Positions 18,563 through 28,081 of a DNA stretch of 64,000 nt are shown here, piece by piece. Source of the DNA: Pectobacterium araliae (GTDB lineage: Bacteria; Pseudomonadota; Gammaproteobacteria; Enterobacterales; Enterobacteriaceae). The notes under the pieces were generated by a model. The model saw only the letters and a program-made list of their open reading frames with translations, did not search any database and was not told where the DNA came from. Each line of letters starts with the position of its first letter. Position 1 is the first letter of the stretch. A program made the position numbers and the translations under genes. Where the stretch lies: the NCBI RefSeq assembly GCF_037076465.1, contig NZ_AP028908.1:806001-870000 (forward strand), written 5' to 3'.

Positions 18563-20932
18563 ATGGTCAAATTTCGTACCCACCTGTTGGCGCGTACTTT
18601 ACGTGCCGGGGTACTTGGGGCATCGTTTGCCTCAGTGCTGCCAGTGGCAGCGGTCTATGCGGCATCTGCGGCATCTGTCCAACCATACGCGGTGTCATCT
18701 GGTCCGCTTAATCAGGTACTCAATCAATTTGCGCAACAGGCTGGGGTATTACTGTCTTACGATCCGGCATTAGTCGCGGGTAAACGTGGCGCGGGGTTAC
18801 GGGGGGACTACAGCGTTGAGCAAGGTTTCCAGCAGATTCTTGGCAGCAGTGGCCTAAGTGCACAGTACAGCACCGATGGCAGTGTGACGTTAGTACAGCG
18901 TACGGCGAGTGAACCCGTGCCAGTTTCAGCGCCCATTACTGCTAAAAACGATCGGATCGTTGTCACCGCGCCACCAAATACTGCGATGAAGCTGGATGTG
19001 CCGATTTCAGAGACCCCCCGTGCGGTTTCGGTCGTAACAGAGCAGCAGATCGAAGAACGCGGTGCGCAAAAGATCGATCAGGCGTTGCGCTATAGCAGCG
19101 GTATTCTGGCAACGACATACGGGCCGGATAATAAAGCTGAATGGGTGACCATTCGTGGATTTAGCGATCAGTCCCGGTTCCAGAATGGCCTGGCTACGCT
19201 GAATGAAGATGGGTTCTATGGTCAGCAGATTGAGCCATTTGGCGTCGAGCGTATCGAAGTGCTGAAAGGCCCAGCTTCTGTTCTGTATGGGCAAAATCCA
19301 CCGGGTGGCCTGGTTAACGTCATTACTAAACGACCTACGCGTTTGCCGCAGGGAAAAGTGGAGCTGGAATACGGCTCTAACGACTATCGCCATTTGGCCG
19401 TCGACAGTGCGGGTCCGTTAAACGATGACGGCTCAGTGCTGTACCGCGTTGTCGCGCTGGCGCGTGATACCTCGGGCGAGATGGATTTCTCGAAGAGCAA
19501 ACGTTTCTATTTAGCGCCAAGCGTCACGTTCCTTGGAGAAAACACGGAGCTGACCGTGTTAGCCAGCTACATGGATACAAAGTCTGACACGACCAACGGC
19601 TTTAAGCTGCCGTACGGTACATTACATGGCACGCCGTTTGGCAAAGTGGGCTATAAAACGTCGCTGGGCGAGCCGGGTATCAATCGCCACGATACCCGAC
19701 AGTTCAACCTGGGCTATGAGTTTACGCATCATCTGAACGATACCTGGACGTTCCATCAGAACCTGAATTACACCTATCTGAATTTGGATTTACGCAATGC
19801 TTATGCAATCGGTATGGTGGATGAACGCCGCGCCAGCCGCGGGCTGACCTACCGCGATGGCTTTGCGCAAAACTGGGCTACGGATAACCGTTTAGTGGGC
19901 GAATGGCAGTGGGAAAATATTGAAAATACCCTGTTGCTCGGTTTCGACTATCGCCGAGCCAATGCACAAAGCCGCGATGCGAACCTCTCCTCTTTTGGCC
20001 AACCTATTGACATCTTCAATCCGGTTTACGGCAACTATACGTCGCCTGACAGCCAACTGTTCGCTCACCGCTCTGGCCGTCATCAGACGGGTTACTATAT
20101 TCAGAATCAGATCAAATATGATGAACGTTTGATCTTTTTATTGGGCGGACGTTACGACGTGGCGAAGTCTCGTGACCGTAATTTTTCATCAGGCGCGGAT
20201 ACTCGCACCGACGATACCAAATTTACCAAGACTGCTGGGGTAATGTACCTGTTTGATAACGGTATTTCTCCTTACATCAGTTACTCCGAATCCTTCCTGC
20301 CGGTATCGGGTCGTGATGGTTACCAGCGTCCTTATGTACCGGAAGAAGGCCAGCAGACGGAACTTGGTGTGAAATATACGCCGGAAGGTTTTAACGGCTA
20401 TGCTTCTGCTGCCCTATTTAATCTGGAACAGAAAAACGTTAAAACGACAGATCCTAAAAACCCGAATTTGACTATTCAGGCGGGTGAAGCGCGTTCACGC
20501 GGCCTCGAACTGGAACTGAGCGGTGAGGTTTATCGCGGTCTGACGCTGACAGCAAACTACACATACAACGAAGTGGAGACGACCAAATCCGGTTCAGTGG
20601 GTGAGGTGGGAAAACGCCTACTGGGCCTGCCTGAACATATTGTGTCTGGTTGGGCAACTTATGCCTTTAATGGCACGCTGGAAGGGTTAAGTATTGGAAG
20701 CGGTGTGCGCTATGTGGGCAGCGCTTACGGTGATATTGCTAATACAGAGGATATGAAGGTTCCGGCCTATACGCTGTGGGATGCGATGATTGCCTATGAT
20801 TTCAGTAAAGACTGGCGGTTGCAGGTTAATGCCACCAACCTGACAAACCGTGAGTATGTCAGCGCCTGTAACTATTGGTGCTACTACGGCGAAGGCCGTA
20901 ACATCAATGCAAATATCAGCTATCGCTGGTAA
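18563..20932 (+). CDS. TonB-dependent siderophore receptor with N-terminal signalling (STN) domain
   Basis: The 789-residue outer-membrane receptor imports a ferric siderophore using TonB energy. A signal peptide (about 1-34, ending AVYA) is followed by an STN domain at about 40-110 (GPLNQVLNQFAQQAGVLLSY), which marks receptors that also signal to an anti-sigma factor. A plug domain (about 140-250, with IRGFSDQSRFQNGLATLNE and VLKGPASVLYGQNPPGGLVN) and a 22-strand barrel ending in YRW complete it. The Cys pair in ACNYWCYYGEGRN near the C-terminus recalls FhuA/FoxA-type hydroxamate receptors, but the ligand cannot be fixed from sequence. The fecI-fecR pair directly downstream should be its partner and its own activator. 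Confidence 0.92.
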   Translation: MVKFRTHLLARTLRAGVLGASFASVLPVAAVYAASAASVQPYAVSSGPLNQVLNQFAQQAGVLLSYDPALVAGKRGAGLRGDYSVEQGFQQILGSSGLSAQYSTDGSVTLVQRTASEPVPVSAPITAKNDRIVVTAPPNTAMKLDVPISETPRAVSVVTEQQIEERGAQKIDQALRYSSGILATTYGPDNKAEWVTIRGFSDQSRFQNGLATLNEDGFYGQQIEPFGVERIEVLKGPASVLYGQNPPGGLVNVITKRPTRLPQGKVELEYGSNDYRHLAVDSAGPLNDDGSVLYRVVALARDTSGEMDFSKSKRFYLAPSVTFLGENTELTVLASYMDTKSDTTNGFKLPYGTLHGTPFGKVGYKTSLGEPGINRHDTRQFNLGYEFTHHLNDTWTFHQNLNYTYLNLDLRNAYAIGMVDERRASRGLTYRDGFAQNWATDNRLVGEWQWENIENTLLLGFDYRRANAQSRDANLSSFGQPIDIFNPVYGNYTSPDSQLFAHRSGRHQTGYYIQNQIKYDERLIFLLGGRYDVAKSRDRNFSSGADTRTDDTKFTKTAGVMYLFDNGISPYISYSESFLPVSGRDGYQRPYVPEEGQQTELGVKYTPEGFNGYASAALFNLEQKNVKTTDPKNPNLTIQAGEARSRGLELELSGEVYRGLTLTANYTYNEVETTKSGSVGEVGKRLLGLPEHIVSGWATYAFNGTLEGLSIGSGVRYVGSAYGDIANTEDMKVPAYTLWDAMIAYDFSKDWRLQVNATNLTNREYVSACNYWCYYGEGRNINANISYRW

Positions 20933-20953
20933 TCTTCCTTCTCGACTCTCACT

Positions 20954-20980
20954 GAAAGAAGCCCTCGGGCTTCTTTCTTG
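20954..20980 (+). terminator. Intrinsic terminator after the receptor
   Basis: An 11-bp perfect stem (GAAAGAAGCCC, 20954-20964, with 20967-20977) has a two-base gap and a pyrimidine-rich tail. It lies 21 bases past the receptor stop, separating it from the sigma-factor gene. Confidence 0.8.
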
Positions 20981-21061
20981 TTGCATGTACGCCATGCAGC
21001 GCCCTCCTTTTTACCGTAATCGGCACGATTGGCGTGAATAGTCGTTGACTTTGCTGTTAAT

Positions 21062-21080
21062 GATAATGAAAATCATTTCA
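21062..21080. promoter_or_regulatory. Fur box upstream of the FecI-like sigma gene
   Basis: The sequence gataatgaaaatcatttca matches the 19-base Fur consensus GATAATGATAATCATTATC at most positions. It lies 25 bases before the GTG start of the sigma gene, so iron-loaded Fur would repress the sigma/anti-sigma pair and, through it, the receptor. Confidence 0.8.
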
Positions 21081-21104
21081 TTGCTGTCACATTGAGCGAA
21101 TACC

Positions 21105-21629
21105 GTGAAGAGTCCCGCTGCTGTTTGCCCCAATCAGCCTGAAACCTTAAGCGTTCAGCAAATTTACCATGACCACAATGCCTGGTTGCAGGCATGGTTA
21201 CGTCGGCGTTTGGGGTGTTCACAGCAGGCGGCGGATTTGGCACAGGATACGTTTCTACGTTTGATCTATCAGCATCAGACCGATCGCATCCGTGAACCGC
21301 GCGCCTGGCTGACGACCGTAGCCCACGGGCTGATGGTGAACCACTGGCGACGCAAAGATATTGAGCATGCCTACCTTCAGGTGCTGGCAGAGCAGGAATT
21401 TACCTTTTCGCCCTCGTTGGAGCAGCAGGCTATGGTCGTTGATGCGTTGCTGGCTATAGAACAGATGCTGTCGACGTTGCCGGGTAAAGTGCGTCAGGCA
21501 TTCTTGCTGGTGCATCTTGACGGCTTGACTTATCGACAGGTGGCTGAACAATTAGCCGTTTCCGAGCGGATGGTGAAAAAATATATGGCACAGGCAATGC
21601 TGAATTGTCTATTGTGTCAGGACTTATGA
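21105..21629 (+). CDS. FecI-type ECF sigma factor
   Basis: The 174-residue extracytoplasmic-function sigma factor has only regions 2 and 4. Region 2 reads DLAQDTFLRLIYQHQ and EPRAWLTTVAHGLMVNHWRR (about 45-85), with the helix that melts the promoter. Region 4 reads LPGKVRQAFLLVHLDGLTYR then QVAEQLAVSERMVKKYMAQA (about 125-170), with the -35 binding helix-turn-helix. The start is GTG at 21105, placed by the Fur box just upstream. It overlaps the downstream fecR-like gene by four bases. When the receptor's STN domain signals, the anti-sigma protein should free or activate this factor to transcribe the receptor gene. Confidence 0.92.
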   Translation: MKSPAAVCPNQPETLSVQQIYHDHNAWLQAWLRRRLGCSQQAADLAQDTFLRLIYQHQTDRIREPRAWLTTVAHGLMVNHWRRKDIEHAYLQVLAEQEFTFSPSLEQQAMVVDALLAIEQMLSTLPGKVRQAFLLVHLDGLTYRQVAEQLAVSERMVKKYMAQAMLNCLLCQDL

Positions 21630-22561
21630 TTTCCTCTATCCCGAAAGACGTTCTGTATGCCGCCGCTGAGTGGTATGCCACGCTGTATGACGAAAACTGT
21701 TCCGAACACGATCGTCATACATGGCAGCATTGGTTACATCAAGATGAATCCCATCGTCTTGCCTGGCAGCAGGTTGAACAGATTCATGCCCGCTTCCATA
21801 CGGTAGATAGCCAACTAGCCTCCTCGGTGCTGAGTAAGCGCGGCGAAGAACGTCGGCGTATGCTCAAATTATTGGTGATTACCAGTATCACTGGTGGCAT
21901 TGGCTTTAGTCTGCCGTGGGAAAGCTATGCGGCGGATTACCGAACTGGGACGGGAGAAACTCGTGAACTTAGCATCGAAAAGGGGATGACCCTCTGGCTC
22001 AATACAGACTCGGCATTGAATCAACAGGGCAATCCTGCGTTGTCTCAGCCGCTGACGTTTCAATTGATCAAAGGTGAGTTGATGTTGGATAACCAAACGC
22101 CCCATGCTGTCAGGTTGACCACGCCGCATGGCGATCTCGCTGCTGCGGCGCACTCCTGCCAATTGGCACTACGCTATACGTCCGCCCACTGCGTTCTTTC
22201 CGTTTTTCGCGGTGAGGTTTTGCTACAAACATCAGTACCCGCCGCGCCGCGCGTGACGGCAGGGCAGCAGGTTATCTTTACCCGTGACAAGTGCAGTGAG
22301 CCTGCGCCCGTTGAGAATTTCCGCCAGAGCTGGCGCAAAGGACAACTGGTGGCGGACAGTATGCCGCTAGGGCAATTCATCAATGAAATTTCCCGTTATC
22401 ACAGTGGGTATTTTCATGTTGATTCTGCTGTGGTGAATCTACGGATTTCGGGTGTTTTTCCGCTACAAGAAACCGATCGCTTGCTTGATGCAGTGACACG
22501 GACGCTACCCGTGAAGGTGACAAGGCGTTTTTCCTGGTGGATTGATATCCGTCCGAGCTAA
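21626..22561 (+). CDS. FecR-type anti-sigma / signal transducer
   Basis: The inner-membrane regulator relays siderophore occupancy from the receptor to the sigma factor. I use the ATG at 21626 (MISSIPKDVLYAAAEWYATL), which overlaps the sigma stop as ATGA and has an AGGA site upstream; a TTG seven codons earlier is less likely. The order of parts fits the family: cytoplasmic DUF4880-like N-terminus (DRHTWQHWLHQDESHRLAWQ), one hydrophobic segment (LLVITSITGGIGFSLPW, about 82-98), the FecR domain (TGTGETRELSIEKGMTLWLN), and a C-terminal STN-like fold (HSGYFHVDSAVVNLRISGVF). Length is 311 residues, normal for FecR. Confidence 0.9.
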   Translation: MISSIPKDVLYAAAEWYATLYDENCSEHDRHTWQHWLHQDESHRLAWQQVEQIHARFHTVDSQLASSVLSKRGEERRRMLKLLVITSITGGIGFSLPWESYAADYRTGTGETRELSIEKGMTLWLNTDSALNQQGNPALSQPLTFQLIKGELMLDNQTPHAVRLTTPHGDLAAAAHSCQLALRYTSAHCVLSVFRGEVLLQTSVPAAPRVTAGQQVIFTRDKCSEPAPVENFRQSWRKGQLVADSMPLGQFINEISRYHSGYFHVDSAVVNLRISGVFPLQETDRLLDAVTRTLPVKVTRRFSWWIDIRPS

Positions 22562-22743
22562 AACACCGCTGGCATTTCGCTGATAAAACACCAAAAATAT
22601 CCCTCGTTTGTTATCTGGTTGGTTATCGCTCGCAGAATAGACATAAATCTAGCGCATATATATCAATCTGTTGATGCTGAAAAAGGCGTAGCATACTCCA
22701 CAAAGGGTATTCTCGGCGTTGCCTCTTCATACAGGATGTCATC

Positions 22744-23754
22744 ATGCAGTTACTGAATCTGAAACAAGCTCGCCTGCTGAGCTTTTTCTTTATCATGGGT
22801 GGCCTGTTTATATTGCTGCCTTTACGCTTGCTAGCCTGTTTTATTGCTGGCTTTTTGGTGTATGAAATTGTCAATTTGCTGACCCCCTATTTTCAACGGG
22901 TCATCAGCGGCAAACGCGCCCGCTGGATTGTGGTCGCAGTAATCAGCACGCTGGTTGTCAGTTTGCTGAGCCTATTGTTCGGCAGTTTGGTCGGGTTGTT
23001 GATGCAGGAAATGAAGGATACCGCTGCGTTCAACGTGCGTATTGGTTATATCCTCAATGATATCCAGCAGCAGATAGTCCACTACTTACCGGGATATTTG
23101 CCAGTCAGTATCGAAGAGCTTCAGCATGAGTTGCTGCAATGGGTTCAGGCGCACATTGTGATGTTGCAGAACATGGGGAAAAGCTTCCTGCATGGGTTTG
23201 TGACAATGCTCATCGGTATGGTACTTGGGGCGATTGTCTCGCTTTATAACGTCGATCAGGATACGGAAAAACCACTACTAAAAGCGGAGTTGATGCGCCG
23301 GGTTTCACTGTTGTCGGCATCGTTTCGCAACATTGTTTTTGCTCAGGTAAAAATCTCTGTGGTTAACACGACCCTGTCTGCCATTTTTATTCTTGGCGCT
23401 CTGCCGCTATGCGGTATCCATCTGCCGTTTGCCAAAACGCTGGTAGTGCTCACCTTTGTGTTTGGCCTGCTGCCGGTGATTGGCAACTTGATCTCTAATT
23501 CGATCGTTTTTCTGTCTGGCTTATCCCTTTCGTTGCCGATCGCGTTGGTTGCGCTGGTGTATTTGATGCTGATTCACAAGCTAGAGTATTTCCTGAATGC
23601 ACAAATTGTCGGGACGAGGATCAAAGCACACGCGTGGGAAATTCTACTGGCGATGCTGGTATTTGAAGCGGCATTTGGTTTGTCCGGTGTGATTGCAGCC
23701 CCGATATACTACGCTTACCTGAAAAGCGAATTGAAAGAAGCCTCGTTGATTTGA
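22744..23754 (+). CDS. AI-2E / PerM family inner-membrane permease
   Basis: The 336-residue membrane protein has about eight hydrophobic helices, including SFFFIMGGLFILLPLRLLAC near the start. The C-terminal core reads LVVLTFVFGLLPVIGNLISN then SIVFLSGLSLSLPIALVALV, which is characteristic of the DUF20/AI-2E family. Members include TqsA and YdiK, and substrates differ or are unknown, so I give no symbol. The gene stands alone, with its own ATG after an AGGA site and a strong terminator 80 bases downstream. It is unlikely to belong to the iron operon upstream, which ends 180 bases before. Confidence 0.85.
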   Translation: MQLLNLKQARLLSFFFIMGGLFILLPLRLLACFIAGFLVYEIVNLLTPYFQRVISGKRARWIVVAVISTLVVSLLSLLFGSLVGLLMQEMKDTAAFNVRIGYILNDIQQQIVHYLPGYLPVSIEELQHELLQWVQAHIVMLQNMGKSFLHGFVTMLIGMVLGAIVSLYNVDQDTEKPLLKAELMRRVSLLSASFRNIVFAQVKISVVNTTLSAIFILGALPLCGIHLPFAKTLVVLTFVFGLLPVIGNLISNSIVFLSGLSLSLPIALVALVYLMLIHKLEYFLNAQIVGTRIKAHAWEILLAMLVFEAAFGLSGVIAAPIYYAYLKSELKEASLI

Positions 23755-23835
23755 TCCTGCATTTTGGCAGGCGATTGATGCGATCGTCTGCCATATCCTG
23801 TCTGCTCTGTTAATCAAAATACGAAGCTCTAAATA

Positions 23836-23870
23836 AATCAGCCCAATACGAGATTGGGCTGATTGTTTTT
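23836..23870 (+). terminator. Intrinsic terminator
   Basis: A perfect 12-bp stem (23836-23847 with 23853-23864) has a 5-base loop and is followed by gttttt. It ends the PerM-type gene transcript. A short direct repeat (tttagttgatg) follows it. Confidence 0.88.
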
Positions 23871-23940
23871 AGTTGATGATAACTTTTAGTTGATGCCAGT
23901 TTTCAATCGATGCTTGTTTTCAATAAACGATCGTCTTCGA

Positions 23941-25467
23941 TTAATGCTGTGCCGTTGCAACCTGAGGTTTCGTTTCTTCTGACTGAACACCTAACGGGTT
24001 GTTGCCCCAGCACTTCTCATATTCCCAACCTGTCAGTTCTTCTGCGACTGCACGAGCATGAGCGGGGATATCGGCAATGGCGCCGCCCGCTTTGATGCGT
24101 GCAATTTCTTCCAGCAGAATGGCGTGGTTCTTACGATCCAGTTTCATCTGCGTCGTGTAGTAAATCGCAACCAGTGCAAGAGCGATAACGCCTAGTGAGA
24201 ACACGCCAACAATCGCCTGTACGGCAGATTCCGGCTGTACTGACTGCCCGGAGACAAAGCCGAATTGGCTCAGCGTCCAACCCATAGCGAAGACAATGAC
24301 GGAACGCACCATTTTGCCAGCAAAGGTCATTGCACCTGCGTAAATACCTTCACGACGACGTCCAGTCAGTACTTCATCCACATCGGCCAGGAAGGTATAA
24401 ACCGTCCACGGAATGTAGTAGATACCGCCCGTGCTCAGACCAAATACAGCAGTAATGGCAAACAGGACGAAGATGGTCATGTCTTCTGACCAGTTTGCAA
24501 AATAGAGTGCGGCATAGGCCAATACGCTGACAATCACCACCATCAGTGCCAGACGGAACGGCCGTGCAAAGCCCATTTTCACGCAAATAGCGATAAAGGC
24601 GGCGGTAGAAATAAGCTGCATAACGGAGCTGAAACTGTTGAGGTGTGACACGAGCGCCGTGTTTTGTTTCAGGCCAAAGACGATGAAGTAGGTAAACGCG
24701 GAAGCGAAAAGCCATTCAGCGCCGAAGCCAAACAGGTACATCCCCAGATGCTTGCGGAAAATACGCAGGCGGAAGGTGGAGGCCATATCCACGCTTAGCT
24801 TTTTCATGGCCTGCCACAGGCTGGATGTGCTTTCACGTACGATTTCGTTTACCGGACGCTCCCAAGAGGTCATATACAGTGCGATCATCGCCGTACACAT
24901 AATGGCGCCGTAGACCAGCCCGGTATAGAAGAATGGCGTTGCAGAGTCTTTACCGTAGATGGCAATAAACTGTCCTGGAATGAACGCGGCCAGGAAGTTG
25001 GCGATTTTACCGAAAATGGCTTTAGAACCTGTCAGCTTAGAGCGCAGTTTGAAATCGGAAGTCATTTCGGTAGCCAGCGTCTCATACGGCACCATGATCG
25101 AGGTATAAATCAGCTCGAACAGCACGTATGTTGCCAGATAGTACCAGAAGCCAAAGCCTTCAACCCACAGCATGGGGTAGACCAGTACCAGTGGTGCACC
25201 CAGCAAGATAAAGAAGCGGCGGCGACCAAATCGGCGACCAATACGGGTGTTGTAGAAGTTATCGCTGATGTAACCCATGATAGGGTTACTGATAGCATCA
25301 ATGATGCTGGCGACGGAGAAAATAGCAGCAGCCTGAACCAATGTTAACCCACAAAATGTGGTGTAAAAGTACATCAGCCATGCGCCGCTGATAGCGAGCG
25401 CGCCACTGCCAAGCAGGTTTGCGCTGCCGTAGCAGAAGGTGTGTTTAAAAGAGATTAGTTTATTCAT
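23941..25467 (-). CDS. GPH-family (glycoside-pentoside-hexuronide) sugar:cation symporter
   Basis: The 508-residue, 12-helix transporter of the major facilitator superfamily belongs to the GPH branch. The diagnostic N-terminal pattern is clear: YGSANLLGSGALAISGAWLM, then DAISNPIMGYISDNF followed by RRFGRRRFFILLGAPLVL. Members carry melibiose, glucuronides, xylosides or, in soft-rot species, rhamnogalacturonides (RhiT) with sodium or protons. The substrate here is not decided by sequence. The nearest catabolic gene is a fructuronate reductase (26219-27706, same strand), which hints at a uronide, but a plus-strand gene sits between. The C-terminal tail of about 60 residues is charged and cytoplasmic. 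Confidence 0.88.
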   Translation of the reverse strand: MNKLISFKHTFCYGSANLLGSGALAISGAWLMYFYTTFCGLTLVQAAAIFSVASIIDAISNPIMGYISDNFYNTRIGRRFGRRRFFILLGAPLVLVYPMLWVEGFGFWYYLATYVLFELIYTSIMVPYETLATEMTSDFKLRSKLTGSKAIFGKIANFLAAFIPGQFIAIYGKDSATPFFYTGLVYGAIMCTAMIALYMTSWERPVNEIVRESTSSLWQAMKKLSVDMASTFRLRIFRKHLGMYLFGFGAEWLFASAFTYFIVFGLKQNTALVSHLNSFSSVMQLISTAAFIAICVKMGFARPFRLALMVVIVSVLAYAALYFANWSEDMTIFVLFAITAVFGLSTGGIYYIPWTVYTFLADVDEVLTGRRREGIYAGAMTFAGKMVRSVIVFAMGWTLSQFGFVSGQSVQPESAVQAIVGVFSLGVIALALVAIYYTTQMKLDRKNHAILLEEIARIKAGGAIADIPAHARAVAEELTGWEYEKCWGNNPLGVQSEETKPQVATAQH

Positions 25468-25851
25468 GATCAGCCTAATTACAAAAATGAAACAATATTT
25501 CAGTTCGAATGAACTGTCATTTCTTTATAATTTGCTCTATTGAAAAGAAAGTAAACTGACGATCACGCTTTTGAGCGCTTTTAATGACGATCTGTCAGGT
25601 TGATCATGAAATTAGATATTTTAATTTGCTTTTTATTATTTTTTGATTTCTCGTTTGTGTTCTTAATTTACAAAATGTGTAGATTTATTACGCTGAGGGG
25701 CATTGGCGTGCAAACGGGTGACGAGGCAATATTGAGCGCTGCCCCACAAATCGATAACGTGGTGTGCAATAACGCATTGACCTTATAGAGGAAATGTCGT
25801 CATCATCCCGAGCCGTGTGCTTTATCGAATTCCCTCATCAGGAGCTGTAGC
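25468..25851. other. Intergenic region
   Basis: These 384 AT-rich bases lie between the divergent GPH transporter and a small membrane-protein gene and must hold both promoters. A 62-codon open frame (25600-25788) encodes a hydrophobic, low-complexity start and no recognisable product, so I do not call it. No operator is clear. Confidence 0.4.
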
Positions 25852-26226
25852 GTGAGTCATTTGCTGGTCTATGCCATTATTTATGTAATTTTTATTGCCG
25901 TGGTTGGGTTGTTTGCTTTTCAGGCGTGGTTACCTGCATCCGCACCGCGTGGGTTGAGAGATCGTGCGGGTATTTTGGTCGGGGTATTACGCTGCGTTAC
26001 ATTTTTCCTTGTGGTTTCTGCGTTGCAAATTCTGTTTCCCAATTCGCTGCTGGATAAGCTTGTCTGGCTGATTGCCGTTGCGATGTTGGTCATTGCGGTT
26101 ATCGGTGGGGGAATGAGCTGGTCAGCGCTGCCGTGGCTGGATGACACAAAAGGTAAAAGCCGCACTCTGGCATTGGGTGCCCAAAGTGCGGTATATCTTG
26201 CGCTGCTGGGGCTTATCGTTATTTAA
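25852..26226 (+). CDS. Small four-helix inner-membrane protein, unknown function
   Basis: The 124-residue protein is almost wholly hydrophobic, with four helices (about 4-24, 42-64, 70-90 and 105-123). The start is GTG at 25852, chosen because AGGAG lies seven to eight bases upstream and no ATG gives better spacing. Its stop falls inside the last codons of the opposing fructuronate reductase gene (overlap about eight bases, tail to tail). I do not recognise a named family. Such small helical-bundle proteins are common enterobacterial orphans. Confidence 0.7.
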   Translation: MSHLLVYAIIYVIFIAVVGLFAFQAWLPASAPRGLRDRAGILVGVLRCVTFFLVVSALQILFPNSLLDKLVWLIAVAMLVIAVIGGGMSWSALPWLDDTKGKSRTLALGAQSAVYLALLGLIVI

Positions 26227-27706
26227 CGTCTTGTATCAGCGCAGCTACGGTGTTCTTGGCACCGTGATCGCGTAGTTTCAGATAAGCCTGTGCGATAGCG
26301 TTAAATACATCGTGGTTTGCTGGCAGATCTTCGCCGAAAATAGGGCGAAGATTGAGAAACGCACTGACCCGTTCGGCGCTATCTGAGGTTTCCGCAACGA
26401 GGTGCTTGAGCTTGTCAGCCAGCGGATCGCGAATTTCGATCGGGTTGCCCGCATCATCTTTTCCGCTGACGTAGCGCATCCAACCTGCGATCCCCAATGC
26501 CAATGCACGATAGTCTCCTCCATTGCGCACATGCCAACGTAGTGATTCCAACATACGTTGAGGCAACTTCTGTGAACCGTCCATCGCGATCTGCCAGGTA
26601 CGATGCTTGAGTGCCGGATTGGAAAAACGGGTAAGTAATTGCACGGCGTAGTCTTTCAGATCGATATCCACCACGCTGAGCGTCGGTGCTTGCTCCAGCA
26701 GCATCAGGTGGGACACGACCCGGCGATAGTTCTCGTTATTCATACAATCGCTGACGTGATCATACCCAGCAAGATAGCCAAGATAGGCTAAAAATGAGTG
26801 GCTGCCGTTCAACATGCGCAGCTTCATTTCCTCAAATGGCAGGACATCGTGCACCAACTGTACGCCTGCCTTTTCCCACTCTGGTCGTCCGGCAGTGAAG
26901 TGATCTTCAATCACCCATTGGATAAAGGGTTCACAGGCTACCGCACAGGGATCGGCGACGCCAAGGTGATCGGCAATTTCCTGCAACGCTTCAGGCGTCG
27001 CAGCAGGGACGATGCGATCCACCATTGTGTTGGGGAAAGAGACATTCGTGTTGATCCAATCGATCAGGCTCTGATCGTTGATCCCCGCGGATTCCAGCAC
27101 GGCGGCTTTGGCCGTTTTACCATTTTTTGGCACGTTATCGCAGGAGAGTACGGTGAACGGCGCAATCCCACGTTCGTGGCGCAAGCGCAGCGCTTCCGCC
27201 AGTAACCCCGGTACGGAGGCAGGATGGCGCGGATCGACAAGATCCTGTTGAATCAGTTTATTGGTACGATCCAGCTTGCCGCTCGTACCGTCCATGCAAT
27301 AGCCTTTTTCGGTAATCGTCAGGGAGACGATGGCCGTTTCTGGCGCAGCAAGTTTCTCAATAATGGCGTCAATGCCTTCTATTTTGGCATGTAACGATTC
27401 GCACACGGCACCGACGACAATCGCTTGATTGCCCGTTGCGGCTTTTTCCAGCACGGTAAATAGATGGTCCTGCTGACGAAGTGCATTGATCATGGTGTCG
27501 TCGCTGAATAGCACGACTTCACAAATCCCCCAGTCTCCTCCCCCCATATTCAACACGCGATCGGTGAGCAGCGCCTGATGAGCGCGATGAAAAGCGCCAA
27601 AACCAATATGGACGATACGCGGCTTCAACACCTTACGATCGTAGTAGGGGAATTGGACGCTGGCAGGCAATTCGCAGGCAGCGATATTTTTTATTTTATC
27701 AGTCAT
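26219..27706 (-). CDS. uxuB: Fructuronate reductase (mannonate dehydrogenase family)
   Basis: The enzyme reduces D-fructuronate to D-mannonate with NADH in the hexuronate pathway, an important route for pectin- and glucuronate-derived sugars. Its 495 residues align closely with E. coli UxuB (486): RIVHIGFGAFHRAHQALLTD, VSLTITEKGYCMDGTSGKLD, FPNTMVDRIVPAATPEALQE and LRMLNGSHSFLAYLGYLAGY are near-identical blocks. The last contains the catalytic Lys/Asn/His region of long-chain mannitol dehydrogenases. Paralogues YdfI and YeiQ are similar, so the exact orthologue is not certain. No uxuA is adjacent; a GPH transporter on the same strand may feed the path. Confidence 0.8.
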   Translation of the reverse strand: MTDKIKNIAACELPASVQFPYYDRKVLKPRIVHIGFGAFHRAHQALLTDRVLNMGGGDWGICEVVLFSDDTMINALRQQDHLFTVLEKAATGNQAIVVGAVCESLHAKIEGIDAIIEKLAAPETAIVSLTITEKGYCMDGTSGKLDRTNKLIQQDLVDPRHPASVPGLLAEALRLRHERGIAPFTVLSCDNVPKNGKTAKAAVLESAGINDQSLIDWINTNVSFPNTMVDRIVPAATPEALQEIADHLGVADPCAVACEPFIQWVIEDHFTAGRPEWEKAGVQLVHDVLPFEEMKLRMLNGSHSFLAYLGYLAGYDHVSDCMNNENYRRVVSHLMLLEQAPTLSVVDIDLKDYAVQLLTRFSNPALKHRTWQIAMDGSQKLPQRMLESLRWHVRNGGDYRALALGIAGWMRYVSGKDDAGNPIEIRDPLADKLKHLVAETSDSAERVSAFLNLRPIFGEDLPANHDVFNAIAQAYLKLRDHGAKNTVAALIQDVK

Positions 27707-28039
27707 TTATTGCGCTTTCGGGTGGGGAGAACCATGACGTTAAAAGTAGCTGTGATTTGCAAGCGGTGCAATACGCGACGCACAGATAGGTTATGGTGCG
27801 CACGTTTTTTTCTGAACAAATTTTAGTGTTTTTTCAGATTCGGTTCAGCGGCAGCACGCGGTTGTGTGAATTTATCGGGGAATCCGGCGGGAAATGAATC
27901 AGCACCCTCTGGTGACGTGAGTGAACTATGGCGCATTGCCGGATAGCCATACAAAGCGAACTGCGACAAAATTACTTCAGGTAAGGCCGAGATTATCAGC
28001 TTTGGCATTAAAGGTGGGAAAGCGTCGGGCGTTTGAGAA

Positions 28040-28073
28040 ACGCGTTGGAAATCTGAATCGGTTTCCAACGCGT
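28040..28073 (-). terminator. Hairpin terminator after ldtB
   Basis: A perfect 12-bp inverted repeat (ACGCGTTGGAAA, 28040-28051, with 28062-28073) begins nine bases past the ldtB stop. Only a short TTCTC follows on the minus strand. The rest of the gap 27707-28081 holds the uxuB promoter region, with no operator I can name. Confidence 0.7.
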
Positions 28074-28081
28074 CACCGCGA

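Noticed and set aside
25600..25788. 62-codon frame in the GPH upstream region
   Set aside because: AT-driven hydrophobic start and no family; lies where promoters are needed.
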